Source: Akkermansia muciniphila
Lineage (GTDB): Bacteria > Verrucomicrobiota > Verrucomicrobiia > Verrucomicrobiales > V1-33
Direction: 5' to 3'
Length of the DNA stretch: 63,398 nt
Assembly: GCA_945900785.1 (NCBI GenBank)
Contig: CAMDJM010000022.1
Span: forward strand, 1-63,398
Part shown: positions 1 to 8,300 of the stretch, piece after piece
Position numbering within the stretch: the stretch's first letter is position 1
How the letters are laid out: each line of letters opens with the position of its first letter
Made by a program: the position numbers and the translations under genes
Notes under the pieces: generated by a model
The model's database searches: none
The model's input: the letters and a program-made list of their open reading frames with translations, nothing else
Told to the model about the DNA's origin: nothing

Positions 1-29
1 CAGGAAGACTGGATTTGCCGGGGCCGCGA

Positions 30-635
30 TCAATCCGGCCGCTTCATCTCAAATAGATCATTGGTTTTGCAATACCAATCCGGCACGGACATGCGGCCGA
101 TGGGGTGGAATTTTTCGCCGCGGATCCGTTGGGTTTTTGCGTCAGAAAAATCTTTCCTCACATGGACCCGGTGCACGATGCCGAGGATCAGCCGGTTTTC
201 GCCGATTTGTTGGATGGAGTGGACATTGCATTCCAAGGCAGCCGGCGCGGCTTTGATGCGGGGAGGCTCCACGGTGCTGGATGGGCTGACCGCCAGCTTC
301 TCCCGGCGGGTCTCACTCTCGCCATACGGCAGGGAGGCGGAGGTGCGGACCATCGCGGCCGCCAGTGCTTCATCCACCAGATTCACCACGAACTCGCCGG
401 TGCGGCGGCAGTTCCGGGCGGTGTCCTTGGGCGAGCCATCGTCCCGGTCCCCTGGAGCGAAAATCACCAGCGGGGGCTCGGCCCCGAAGACATTGAAAAA
501 GGAAAACGGCGCGGCATTCACACTTCCATCCTCATTCAGCGTGGTCACCCAGGCGATGGGCCGGGGGGTGACGAGTCCGGCCAGGATTGGATACGCCCGG
601 TCGGCATGCGTGGTAAGGAGGTCGAGTTCTATCAT
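30..635 (-). CDS. Flavin reductase-like (FMN-binding split-barrel) protein
   Basis: About 201 residues, the usual size for the flavin reductase / flavoredoxin family, which binds FMN and reduces flavin with NAD(P)H or acts as a small flavoprotein. Visible family blocks are the N-terminal TPRPIAWVTT followed by NAAPFSFFNVF, then ARNCRRTGEFVVNLV, and a C-terminal RIRGEKFHPIGRMSVPDWY. There is no signal peptide, so it is probably cytoplasmic. The frame stays open to 989, but that extension lies opposite deoC and has no family similarity. The ATG at 635 gives the expected N-terminus (MIELDLL). It is divergent from deoC across about 150 bp, which must hold both promoters. The family is clear; the physiological substrate cannot be told. 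Confidence 0.85.
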   Translation of the reverse strand: MIELDLLTTHADRAYPILAGLVTPRPIAWVTTLNEDGSVNAAPFSFFNVFGAEPPLVIFAPGDRDDGSPKDTARNCRRTGEFVVNLVDEALAAAMVRTSASLPYGESETRREKLAVSPSSTVEPPRIKAAPAALECNVHSIQQIGENRLILGIVHRVHVRKDFSDAKTQRIRGEKFHPIGRMSVPDWYCKTNDLFEMKRPD

Positions 636-786
636 GACTCCAGTGAACCGCCGCATGGCCGTCTTGCCAAGACCGAATCGGGCGCGGCCAGTGGCACGGT
701 GGAGCTTCCAGGCAGGGCGCATGAAACATCGCCCCGCCTTTGGAAAACCAGTGGCGGAAGGGCATTCAGGGTGCCACCATAGCAGG

Positions 787-1716
787 ATGGACCTGATCAT
801 CCGCCCTGCCGCAAAATATGGTGCCCCCTTTGGCCTGAGTGCTCCGACCGTCGATAAAGTCATGGCCGAGCAGCGCGCCGATAGCTTCCGGAAGCGCAGC
901 ATCAAGAACGAAACAAAGCTGGCCGGGCTGAAAATGGCGGTTTCCATGATGGATCTGACCACCCTCGAAGGCATGGACACTCCCGGCAAGGTGCGGCATC
1001 TTTGCCAAAAAGCCCTCGCACCGATGGAGGCCCGCTATGGCTGCTCCAGGGTGGCGGCGGTGTGCGTTTACCCGAATTTTGTCAAAGTGGCCAAGTCCCT
1101 CACGGAGGGATCCGGAGTGAAGGTCGCCTCCGTGGCCACGGCCTTCCCCAGCGGCCAATCTCCCCTCAAGATCAAGCTGGAGGACGTGAAATTCGCCGTG
1201 AGGGAAGGTGCCGATGAAATTGATATGGTGATCGACCGCGGGGCTTTTCTGGCCGGGGAATACAACCAGGTCTTTGATGAAATCGCCGCCGTGCGGGAAG
1301 CCTGCGGCGAAGCCCACCTGAAGGTGATCCTGGAAACCGGCGAGCTGAAAACCTATGATAATGTGAGGCTGGCCAGCGAAATCGCGATGCGGGCGGGAGG
1401 TCATTTTATCAAAACCAGCACCGGCAAAGTCAGCCCTGCTGCCACCCTGCCGGTGACCCTCGTCATGCTGGAAGCCATCCGCGATTACTACTACGACACC
1501 GGCGAAATGATCGGCATGAAGCCCGCCGGCGGCATCCGCACGGCCAAGGAAGCCCTGCAATATCTCGTCATGGTCAAGGAAACCCTGGGAGCCGCCTGGC
1601 TTAACCCGGACTGGTTCCGCTTTGGTGCCAGCAGCCTCCTCACTGATGTAAACATGCAACTGGCCAAAATGGCGGACGGCCATTATCAACGGGCCGAAGA
1701 AATGAGCATGGCGTAG
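787..1716 (+). CDS. deoC: Deoxyribose-phosphate aldolase DeoC
   Basis: Class I aldolase that splits 2-deoxyribose-5-phosphate into glyceraldehyde-3-phosphate and acetaldehyde in deoxynucleoside catabolism. It has 309 residues, longer than the roughly 220-260 of many homologues because of an N-terminal extension of about 50 residues. Catalytic positions are visible: Asp146 in EIDMVID, the Schiff-base Lys209 in FIKTSTGK and Lys245 in MKPAGGIRT. The open frame runs back to 61, but the ATG at 787 is where aldolase-like sequence begins, and it avoids most overlap with the divergent gene. No other deoxynucleoside-catabolism gene is adjacent. It ends 10 bp from the convergent pgsA. Confidence 0.95.
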   Translation: MDLIIRPAAKYGAPFGLSAPTVDKVMAEQRADSFRKRSIKNETKLAGLKMAVSMMDLTTLEGMDTPGKVRHLCQKALAPMEARYGCSRVAAVCVYPNFVKVAKSLTEGSGVKVASVATAFPSGQSPLKIKLEDVKFAVREGADEIDMVIDRGAFLAGEYNQVFDEIAAVREACGEAHLKVILETGELKTYDNVRLASEIAMRAGGHFIKTSTGKVSPAATLPVTLVMLEAIRDYYYDTGEMIGMKPAGGIRTAKEALQYLVMVKETLGAAWLNPDWFRFGASSLLTDVNMQLAKMADGHYQRAEEMSMA

Positions 1717-1726
1717 CAGCCCTACC

Positions 1727-2329
1727 CTAAATCTGATCCAGCACGATCTGCCGGTTTTTCCAAAAATACGCCAGGCCGGAATACACTGTGGTCACCAAGG
1801 TCAGCCCCAGGAGCAGGGGATGGATGATGGAAAACCCTGCGGCGGGATGATCAAAAAGCGGACGGGCAAAAGCGGCCGGAGCCTCCCGGGTGGCCAGATA
1901 CAGCAGCAAATAACAAGCGGTGACGATTTGCCAGAGGGTCTTCTGCTTGCCCAGCTTATCCGCTGCCAGCACCGCCCCGCGCGCCCCCGCCACCAGACGC
2001 AGCCCCGTCACCAAAAACTCCCGCGCCAAAATCGCGATGAGCAGCCAGCCCGGCATCAGCCTCACCTGGGGCACGAGGTCCTGCCCCATCAGGGTGACAA
2101 AGGCCGCCGCCATCAGCACCTTGTCTGCCAGCGGGTCCATCAATTGGCCAAAGGCCGTCACCAGATTCCGCTCCCGCGCGATCTTCCCATCCAGCCAGTC
2201 CGTGAGGGAGGCGATGGCGAAGAGCACCAGCCCAGTGGTAAACCCATAGGCCCACGGCACCGCCGTAGCCGCCACGAAGACGACCGTCAGCACCAGGCGG
2301 GACACGGTTAATTGGTTGGGGAGATTCAC
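1727..2329 (-). CDS. pgsA: CDP-diacylglycerol--glycerol-3-phosphate 3-phosphatidyltransferase (PgsA)
   Basis: Inner-membrane enzyme that makes phosphatidylglycerophosphate from CDP-diacylglycerol and glycerol-3-phosphate. The CDP-alcohol phosphotransferase signature is intact: DWLDGKIARERN, then GQLMDPLADKVL. About four to five hydrophobic segments follow. I place the start at the GTG at 2329, which gives MNLPNQLTVSRL, the standard PgsA opening, and a 200-residue protein. The open frame extends to a TTG at 2413 through 28 residues unlike the family. It lies downstream of moaE on the same strand with a 90-bp gap, so co-transcription with moaD-moaE is possible but not shown. Confidence 0.92.
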   Translation of the reverse strand: MNLPNQLTVSRLVLTVVFVAATAVPWAYGFTTGLVLFAIASLTDWLDGKIARERNLVTAFGQLMDPLADKVLMAAAFVTLMGQDLVPQVRLMPGWLLIAILAREFLVTGLRLVAGARGAVLAADKLGKQKTLWQIVTACYLLLYLATREAPAAFARPLFDHPAAGFSIIHPLLLGLTLVTTVYSGLAYFWKNRQIVLDQI

Positions 2330-2419
2330 CAGCGGGGCATTTTGGAAAGTTCCAGCCCCCCAGCCATCAACCGCCACCGCCGGAACGCAAGCCAGGACCA
2401 CCAAAAATACCAACGCCGT

Positions 2420-2833
2420 TTATCCGCTGGACGCTCCCTCATTCCCCAGTCCCGGAGCAGCCGCCATTTTCCAGATCGGCACATCCTGCTTCAGCCGGAT
2501 CACCGCCTCTGCCAGAAATGCCAAGCCCTCTGCCCGGTGCGAACTCAGCACCCGCATGAAAAGAGAAGCCTCCCCCACCGGCACCCAGCCCAACCGGTGA
2601 ATAAATAACACCGCAACCACGGGATACCCTGCGTGCAATTCCAAAAAATGGCGCTCCAACACCCGGCGCGCCATCGGGCCGTGCGCTTCATAGAACAAAC
2701 CAGCCAGCGCTTTGCCTTCCTCCATCTCGCGCACCAGACCCTGAAACTCCAGCACCGAACCGATCTCACGCGACGGCAATTCCACCGGTCCGGTCCGGAT
2801 CGGTTCAATCGTGAAAATAATTTCCAGTTCCAT
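2420..2833 (-). CDS. moaE: Molybdopterin synthase catalytic subunit MoaE
   Basis: Large subunit of molybdopterin synthase, which inserts two sulfurs from MoaD thiocarboxylate into precursor Z (cPMP) during molybdenum-cofactor synthesis in the cytoplasm. It has 137 residues against about 150 in E. coli. Conserved blocks are IHRLGWVPVGEASLFM, SSHRAEGLAFL and the C-terminal RLKQDVPIWKM, which holds the two lysines of the active site. It lies 13 bp downstream of moaD in the same orientation, the classical pairing. The canonical PIWKKE ends here as PIWKM, a mild divergence. Confidence 0.92.
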   Translation of the reverse strand: MELEIIFTIEPIRTGPVELPSREIGSVLEFQGLVREMEEGKALAGLFYEAHGPMARRVLERHFLELHAGYPVVAVLFIHRLGWVPVGEASLFMRVLSSHRAEGLAFLAEAVIRLKQDVPIWKMAAAPGLGNEGASSG

Positions 2834-2846
2834 AACCTGAAAAATT

Positions 2847-3077
2847 CTAACCTCCCGACACCGGAGGAATCAGCGCCAGTTCCCGCGCCTGCCCCAGCGG
2901 ACCATCCCACGACACATACCCGCTATCCAGCGCCACCGCAAGGTGCCGCAAATCCGCCCCCGGCGCAATGCGTGCCATGAGCGTGCGGGGCGATTCCTCC
3001 GGATCACAGGACACGGTGCGGGTGGAAAAACCGAGGTTTTCCCTCGCATGTGCAAAAGCCAGAATGGTGATTTCCAT
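2847..3077 (-). CDS. moaD: Molybdopterin synthase sulfur carrier subunit MoaD
   Basis: Small ubiquitin-like sulfur carrier of 76 residues. It ends in the diagnostic Gly-Gly (IPPVSGG), whose C-terminal thiocarboxylate donates sulfur to MoaE. The start is placed at the ATG at 3077 (MEITILAFAHAREN), the normal beginning of the beta-grasp fold. Upstream in-frame codons to 3116 would add 13 unrelated residues. It sits between the DUF1080 gene and moaE. No other Mo-cofactor gene lies in the window, so the rest of the pathway must be elsewhere. Confidence 0.88.
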   Translation of the reverse strand: MEITILAFAHARENLGFSTRTVSCDPEESPRTLMARIAPGADLRHLAVALDSGYVSWDGPLGQARELALIPPVSGG

Positions 3078-3123
3078 CGTGCTGCTTCCCATAGCATGCC
3101 CCGGCGCAAAACCCAAAGCAATT

Positions 3124-4233
3124 TCAGTCCTTCAGATAAAGATTGGCCACGCGCACCGCTGAAGTTGATTTCAGCGAAAGTCCAACCGCTCCTTCCGCGA
3201 TTTGGACCGTTGCAGCGGGGCCGCCCAAAGGGGCCGGGGATTCCTTGACACACTCCACAGAGGTGCCCCGCCGCGTCACCCGATACCTCGTCCAGGAGCC
3301 GCTTACCGTGCCCGGGAGGGCGCTTCCATTGAGGCAAAGCGGCAAACCCTTCACTTCAGCACTCTCCTTTTGTTCCGCTCTGACATCAAACCGCAGTTGA
3401 AAGTCGCCGGGCTTCCTTTCCAAATGGAGCACGCTATCCCCCCCTGCGGTCACCAGTTCCCAGTCCATCGGCTTCCAAGCCCCGGCAGCGGCCTCCTTGC
3501 CGGGCGATTCCTTCCACCCCCGCAAGGTGCGTCCATCATAGAGACTGATGCTGCCATCCCATGCCGGAGCAGATTGCTCCGGCGTCGCGTGCGCTCCCGG
3601 CAATTCCCGGATGCGCAGATTCCGCCAATCCACCTTTCCTCCTTCACTCTCCAGCGCCAGATAGCCTTTGCGCCAAGTGCAATTGGCCCCGCCACTGACT
3701 TCCTTGCCATTCACCGCCAGACGCAGCGTGCCGTCCTGACAGGTAATGCGGTAATGGTTCCATTCCGGTGATCCCTTGCTGCGCTCCTCGCTGGGAAAGC
3801 TGCGTTGTCCGTTATGCCGGCCGAAGGGTTCCATGCTCGAACCATGAATCGGAAAAACATCGCCGTGGGTCGTGAACCAATCACTCCTGCCATAGGCATG
3901 ATCCAGCACCTGCACCTCGATCGCCCGCAAAAACGGTTGTCCCGGCGCCGACAAAGGACCTGCCCAGATGAACACCCCCGCATTTCCCCCCGGTGTGAGA
4001 TGCCGCCATTCCAGTTCCAAAACGAAGTTTTCATACTGCTTCTCCGTCCGCAAAGCCCCCGTCGGAACCCCATCACAATGCAACAGCCCCTCCCGCACCG
4101 TCCAGGTTTCCGGAGCACCATTCACATTCACCCAGCCCGACAAATCCCTGCCATTGAACAAAGGAGTAAACCCCTCCTCCTGCGCCACCAAAGGCGAGGC
4201 CAGAGCCAGCATAAACAGGAAACAGTGCTTCAT
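3124..4233 (-). CDS. Secreted DUF1080 (3-keto-disaccharide hydrolase) domain protein
   Basis: A 369-residue exported protein. A signal peptide at about residues 1-17 (MKHCFLFMLALASPLVAQ) is followed by a DUF1080 lectin-like beta-sandwich beginning FTPLFNGRDLSGW, with NAGVFIWAG and SPEWNHYRI blocks up to about residue 208. A second, weaker DUF1080-like half starts at SISLYDGRTLRGW (about 228) and runs to the C-terminus. Members bind or hydrolyse modified disaccharides in the PVC and Bacteroidota periplasm. The tandem arrangement suggests one catalytic and one degenerate or binding unit, which is inference. It lies 46 bp upstream of moaD on the same strand, but a functional link is unlikely. 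Confidence 0.85.
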   Translation of the reverse strand: MKHCFLFMLALASPLVAQEEGFTPLFNGRDLSGWVNVNGAPETWTVREGLLHCDGVPTGALRTEKQYENFVLELEWRHLTPGGNAGVFIWAGPLSAPGQPFLRAIEVQVLDHAYGRSDWFTTHGDVFPIHGSSMEPFGRHNGQRSFPSEERSKGSPEWNHYRITCQDGTLRLAVNGKEVSGGANCTWRKGYLALESEGGKVDWRNLRIRELPGAHATPEQSAPAWDGSISLYDGRTLRGWKESPGKEAAAGAWKPMDWELVTAGGDSVLHLERKPGDFQLRFDVRAEQKESAEVKGLPLCLNGSALPGTVSGSWTRYRVTRRGTSVECVKESPAPLGGPAATVQIAEGAVGLSLKSTSAVRVANLYLKD

Positions 4234-4729
4234 GGCCCATACCCTACGCCCTCATCAACCCAAGAGCCAAGCCCGAAATCCCGGACACATCGGCGATCCG
4301 CAGCCTCGGCGAAAGCTTCGCTCGCGAGCCGATGTTGCAGGCGCTGTGCCTCAAACTCCTCCGCAGAAATGCGCGGCTGCCTTGAGCCGGGCTGCTCTCA
4401 GCTCGTCCGCGGTTTCGAGGATGATCGCTGTTTTTTCCATCTCGCAGAATCGCACGCCTTGCGCGACGGTCATACCGGGATTTATGAGGGTCGGTGTATA
4501 CCGGTCCGGCCCGCCCAGGCCGCACCGGCCCAGCCGCCGACTGCGGCTCATGGATCCGCCCCAGCCAGTAGCCCGGCAGCCAGTGACCATCGCAACGCCA
4601 GCTTGTCGGTATTTGCCCATGATGCGGACGTTATTTTAAAGGCGGCAGCAAGTCGGGACGATTTCTTTTCAGGATCGCATCGAAAGAAGGCCACGAGGAA
4701 AAAGTCTGGTCCATTCCACCGCAACAAAC
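4234..4729. other. Gene-poor stretch with possible degraded coding remnant
   Basis: About 500 bases without a gene I can support. On the minus strand two short frames (4351-4620 and 4244-4525) overlap, and a third frame between about 4250 and 4410 reads as an acidic, alanine-rich, helix-like peptide (ISAEEFEAQRLQHRL). Fragments that look coding in several frames without one continuous frame would fit a decayed gene at the edge of the accessory island that follows, but I recognise no family. No repeat or RNA structure was seen. Confidence 0.3.
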
Positions 4730-4766
4730 TTGACCGAAGCGCCGCCAGATGTCAATAGTTGTCAAT
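4730..4766 (+). promoter_or_regulatory. Promoter and tandem operator of the toxin-antitoxin pair
   Basis: A -35-like TTGACC (4730-4735) is followed after 16 bp by TCAATA (4752-4757). Overlapping it is an exact direct repeat of TGTCAAT at 4750-4756 and 4760-4766, a 10-bp period, ending 1 bp before the antitoxin ATG. Ribbon-helix-helix antitoxins commonly bind short half-sites spaced by one helical turn, so this is a plausible autorepression operator. The repeat is seen directly; its function is inferred. Confidence 0.45.
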
Positions 4767-4767
4767 T

Positions 4768-4998
4768 ATGAACGTCGCACTGACCACCCATTGGGAGGGA
4801 TTCATTCGCCAATTGATCGAATCCGGCCGTTACAACAACGCGTCTGAGGTCGTCCGCGCCGCCCTGCGGAAATTGCAGGAGGTCGAGGGCGAAAGCTACC
4901 CCGCTGGTAGCCTCAAGCACCTCTACACCAAGACTGAAAACGCTGATGAGGCCAAGCTCGCCCGTAAACTACGCATCCCCACGCCTGCCGAAGTATGA
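4768..4998 (+). CDS. ParD-like ribbon-helix-helix antitoxin
   Basis: A 76-residue protein resembling ParD/CC2985-type antitoxins. It has a short N-terminal strand (MNVALTTHWEGFI), then the signature SGRYNNASEVVRAALRKL of the ribbon-helix-helix dimer, then a charged, flexible C-terminal tail expected to wrap the toxin. The ATG at 4768 is preferred to a TTG at 4759, because the family normally starts just before the first strand. It overlaps the toxin start by 4 bp (ATGA), so translation is probably coupled. The dimer presumably binds the direct repeats just upstream to repress the operon. Confidence 0.85.
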   Translation: MNVALTTHWEGFIRQLIESGRYNNASEVVRAALRKLQEVEGESYPAGSLKHLYTKTENADEAKLARKLRIPTPAEV

Positions 4999-5321
4999 AG
5001 CCGTGGGACATCTACACCTACGACTTTGGCGAAGCCGGGCCGCATCCAGCGGTCATCGTCTCCCACCCTGATCGGGTCGCGAAAGCCGACTGGGTGAATG
5101 TCCTCTTCTGCACCACCCAACGCGCCAACCGACCGCCCAAGGAAACCGAAATCCGGCTCAACGGAGCCGACGGCCTCGACTGGGAAACCCTTTGCCGCTG
5201 CGACGCCCTATGGCTCGTCGATAAATCAGCCCTCACCCGAAAACGCGGCTCCGTCACCCCCATCCGCCGCCGCCAAATCGTGGACAAAATCAATGCCAGC
5301 ATGGGGTGGAAGTTAGTGTGA
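4995..5321 (+). CDS. PemK/MazF-like toxin (putative mRNA interferase)
   Basis: A 108-residue protein with the order expected of MazF/PemK-fold toxins: an opening strand (MKPWDIYTYDFG), then PHPAVIVSHPD, then WVNVLFCTTQRA, then a polar loop and a C-terminal helix with RRRQIVDKIN. Family members are ribosome-independent endoribonucleases inhibited by their partner. Similarity is clear in the first half and looser afterwards, so the catalytic residues were not assigned. The start overlaps the antitoxin stop (ATGA). The pairing of a ParD-type antitoxin with a MazF-type toxin is a known mix-and-match arrangement. The helicase-nuclease gene begins just after it. Confidence 0.8.
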   Translation: MKPWDIYTYDFGEAGPHPAVIVSHPDRVAKADWVNVLFCTTQRANRPPKETEIRLNGADGLDWETLCRCDALWLVDKSALTRKRGSVTPIRRRQIVDKINASMGWKLV

Positions 5322-5338
5322 TCGCTAGACTTGACTTA

Positions 5339-8300
5339 ATGCCTTCGCTCCACCAACAACGCCTCATCTCCATGCTCGAATACCTTGAGCACTGGGACAA
5401 ACTCAATCGCTCTCCAGTCTATGACGTAAACGCTCATCAGGGATTGATCATTTGGCAAAATGATCTGTTGGAGTTGCCGGGATTTCACCTAAATACTGCG
5501 GATTCTTCTGGAGAAGTATGGTTGGCTGTAGAACGCCTGAGACCTCAAAAACCCCCGGCTCTGCCGAGCCTACTCACGAACTGGGCTTTTGTCTCGGACG
5601 ATCCATCACACAAACCTCATCGCCGGGAATCCAATCCCGACCCGCAGGAACCTAAAGTCATCATAAACTTTGATGATGATCCAGAGAGGGAATCCGCTTT
5701 TCTAATCTATCTGGAAGGTGCTTGGGCCAAATGGGCGGAGACCGAGTCCCCTCGTCGTAGAAGCATCGGCATCTACGACAAGCTGTTTAACCTGTTGCAG
5801 ACAATCGAGACGGAAGGCGCGGAATCCGCACTCGAACTTGTTTGGGGGGTGGGAATTGCGCTTTGGAAGCCCGACAAGCTTCCATCCGTCCGTTATCCCC
5901 TGATAAGCCATCTGGTGGAAATTGATCCGGTTGGAACTGATATGGCGCTTCGCATACGTCCCCGCGATCTTCCGCCGCTATTGGAAACGGATGTTTATGT
6001 CGCGATGGAGAACCCCGGGCTTCCAGTTTTCGAAAAGGCTGCTCGCACCATTTTGGAGCAACCCGATCGCCAAGTTACACCTTTCGATGAAGCCTCCTTC
6101 GAGCAAATTCTTTCGGGAGCAGCGGGAACACTTGACCGGCACGCCCGCTATTGGCCGCGAGAAGTCGGTTTTGAGCCGGGTAAACTCCCTCAAGCGTCTG
6201 AAGCTCTGACAATCACCAACACTTGGGTTGTCTTCGCACGCCGGAAGGGAAGCAATTTCTTGCTGGATGATGTGCGGCGTTTAAAAGTGAGGGTTGAGGA
6301 AGCAGAAGTCCCCGCTGGGGCAGCCACAGTCCTCGTGGAGGATGCAGAAGGTGAGGCACCACAGAGACAACCGCGCCAATGGCGTGGACTTTCTTCCACA
6401 GGATTTACTACCGGCTGGAGTGGAGACGCGGCGGCTCCACATTCTGCCGCATCAACTGGTGAACTCTATTTTCCAAAGCCTTTCAATGCCGAGCAGATTC
6501 AGATCATTGACAGGCTGGAGAACTCCAGTGGAGTTGTCGTTCAAGGCCCTCCCGGCACCGGCAAGACCCACACCATCGCCAACGTGATCAGTCACTATCT
6601 GGCTGAAGGGAAGCGGGTGCTCGTGACTTCCAAGGGGGAGTCGGCTCTAGCTGTGCTACGTGATCAACTGCCACCGCCAATCCGCGATTTAACAGTGAGT
6701 CTGCTCACTAGCGAGCGGGACGGACTGAAGCAGCTTGAGCAAAGCGTTGCCAAGATCTGCACTGAAATCACCACCCTCAATCCGGCAGAGCTGAGCAAGG
6801 AAATTTCAAGGAACCAACTCCGCATCGATCAAATCCATCAGAAGATCAATGACATTGATCGACAGTTGGCGGCGTGGGCCAAAAAGAATATCGACCCTGC
6901 TCCGGGCTCTCTGGGAGGGATGAAGCCCGCTGAAATGGCCCGCGTTGTCGTGGAACAAGCGGCAAGTTACGAATGGTTTCCTGATGCCTTGGATAGCCGC
7001 CCAGAGCATGATGCCGAATTCTCAACGGAAAACGTTGCGGCCCTAAGGCAAGCACGCCTCAATGTGGGTGAAAATCTCATCTACCTCAATACTCAGTTGC
7101 CTGCTGCCGGGATGGTGCCCTCCGCCACTGAGATTGGCGAATTACATCGACAGCTCATTGAGTTTCACACGCTGAGTGACACTCTTGACGAGCAATCAAC
7201 TGAGCGGCTGAAAGCCCCTACGCGAGACGATTTAACTGATCCCCAGAGTCTTGGTAAGCTCCTCGACAACGCTGAGAGAGTAGCCAAGCTTCTTCGCGAA
7301 GCAGCCAACATCAGGCGCAGTCTTTCCAATAAGTGGTTGGACTGGCTGCGTGCTGGTTTTGAGGCTCGAAACGCTTCTAAGCCAGCTTTCATGGTAGTGC
7401 TCCAGAAAAAAGATGAGATCGAAGCTCTGCTAGCTACCCGACGCCAGTTTATAGGCGTCGCTATTGAGTGGTTGGATGAATGGGACACTGATGAGGACTT
7501 GTTCGCTGCAGTGCAAAATGCAGCAGCCGGTAAAAGTCCTTTCGGAATGTTGTCTTTAGGCAAAAGGGAAGCGAAGCAACGTTTGCAGCAAATCCGCCTC
7601 AATGGTCAAGCACCCAAAGCGCCAGAGGATTGGAAATGGATCGAGAGCCATATCGCTGTCCGACGCCAGACTGGAGTTTGCGTATTGGGATGGAACGCGC
7701 TCGCTGCGGACTGCCCTTCGCCTTTGCTGCCTAGGCCTGCCGCAGAAGCATTACGCGCGTCAGAGGAGATCCTTGAACAGATAGCCATGGCGGAAAAATG
7801 GGTGAGCGAAATAGCGCCCAATTTGACAAAGGATGTCGAAGCCGTGTTCTCAGATGTGCGGGCTGACGGCGTGGTCGATGACCCTGATCGGATGGAGAAA
7901 TTGGCCTCAGCCATTGATTTACGGGTGCGTCGGAAGCGTCTGGAAACGTCCAAACTTCAAGTTTCCCGACTGGCCGAGACCTTTCGCAAGTCTAGCCTAC
8001 CCACTTTTGTGAAAGCTTCAGGGTTTCTTGAGGCCCAGCTTGGAAAGTTTGAAATCGATAGTCACGCGATCGAGCGAGAATGGACGGAGATTGGTGATTC
8101 CTTTGAGCGTTTACGGCTTTTACAACCAGCCTTCGAAACAATCCACCAAGTCTGCTCAGTCATCGGTCAGAATGGGGCTCCGACTTGGGCGCAACAGCTT
8201 CGCACAGTGGCAATCTCCGAGTCTGGTGATGGCGTTCTGCGCCAGGATTGGGCCTCTGCTTGGAAGTGGAAGCGGCAGTTTGGGCACCTCCTCGAAATCG

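Noticed and set aside
2330..2413. TTG start for pgsA
   Set aside because: The extra 28 residues do not resemble the family; the GTG at 2329 begins the canonical MNLPNQLT sequence.
4351..4620. 89-codon minus-strand frame near the island edge
   Set aside because: Overlaps other short frames, no recognisable family and a composition typical of shadow frames; described only as possible debris.
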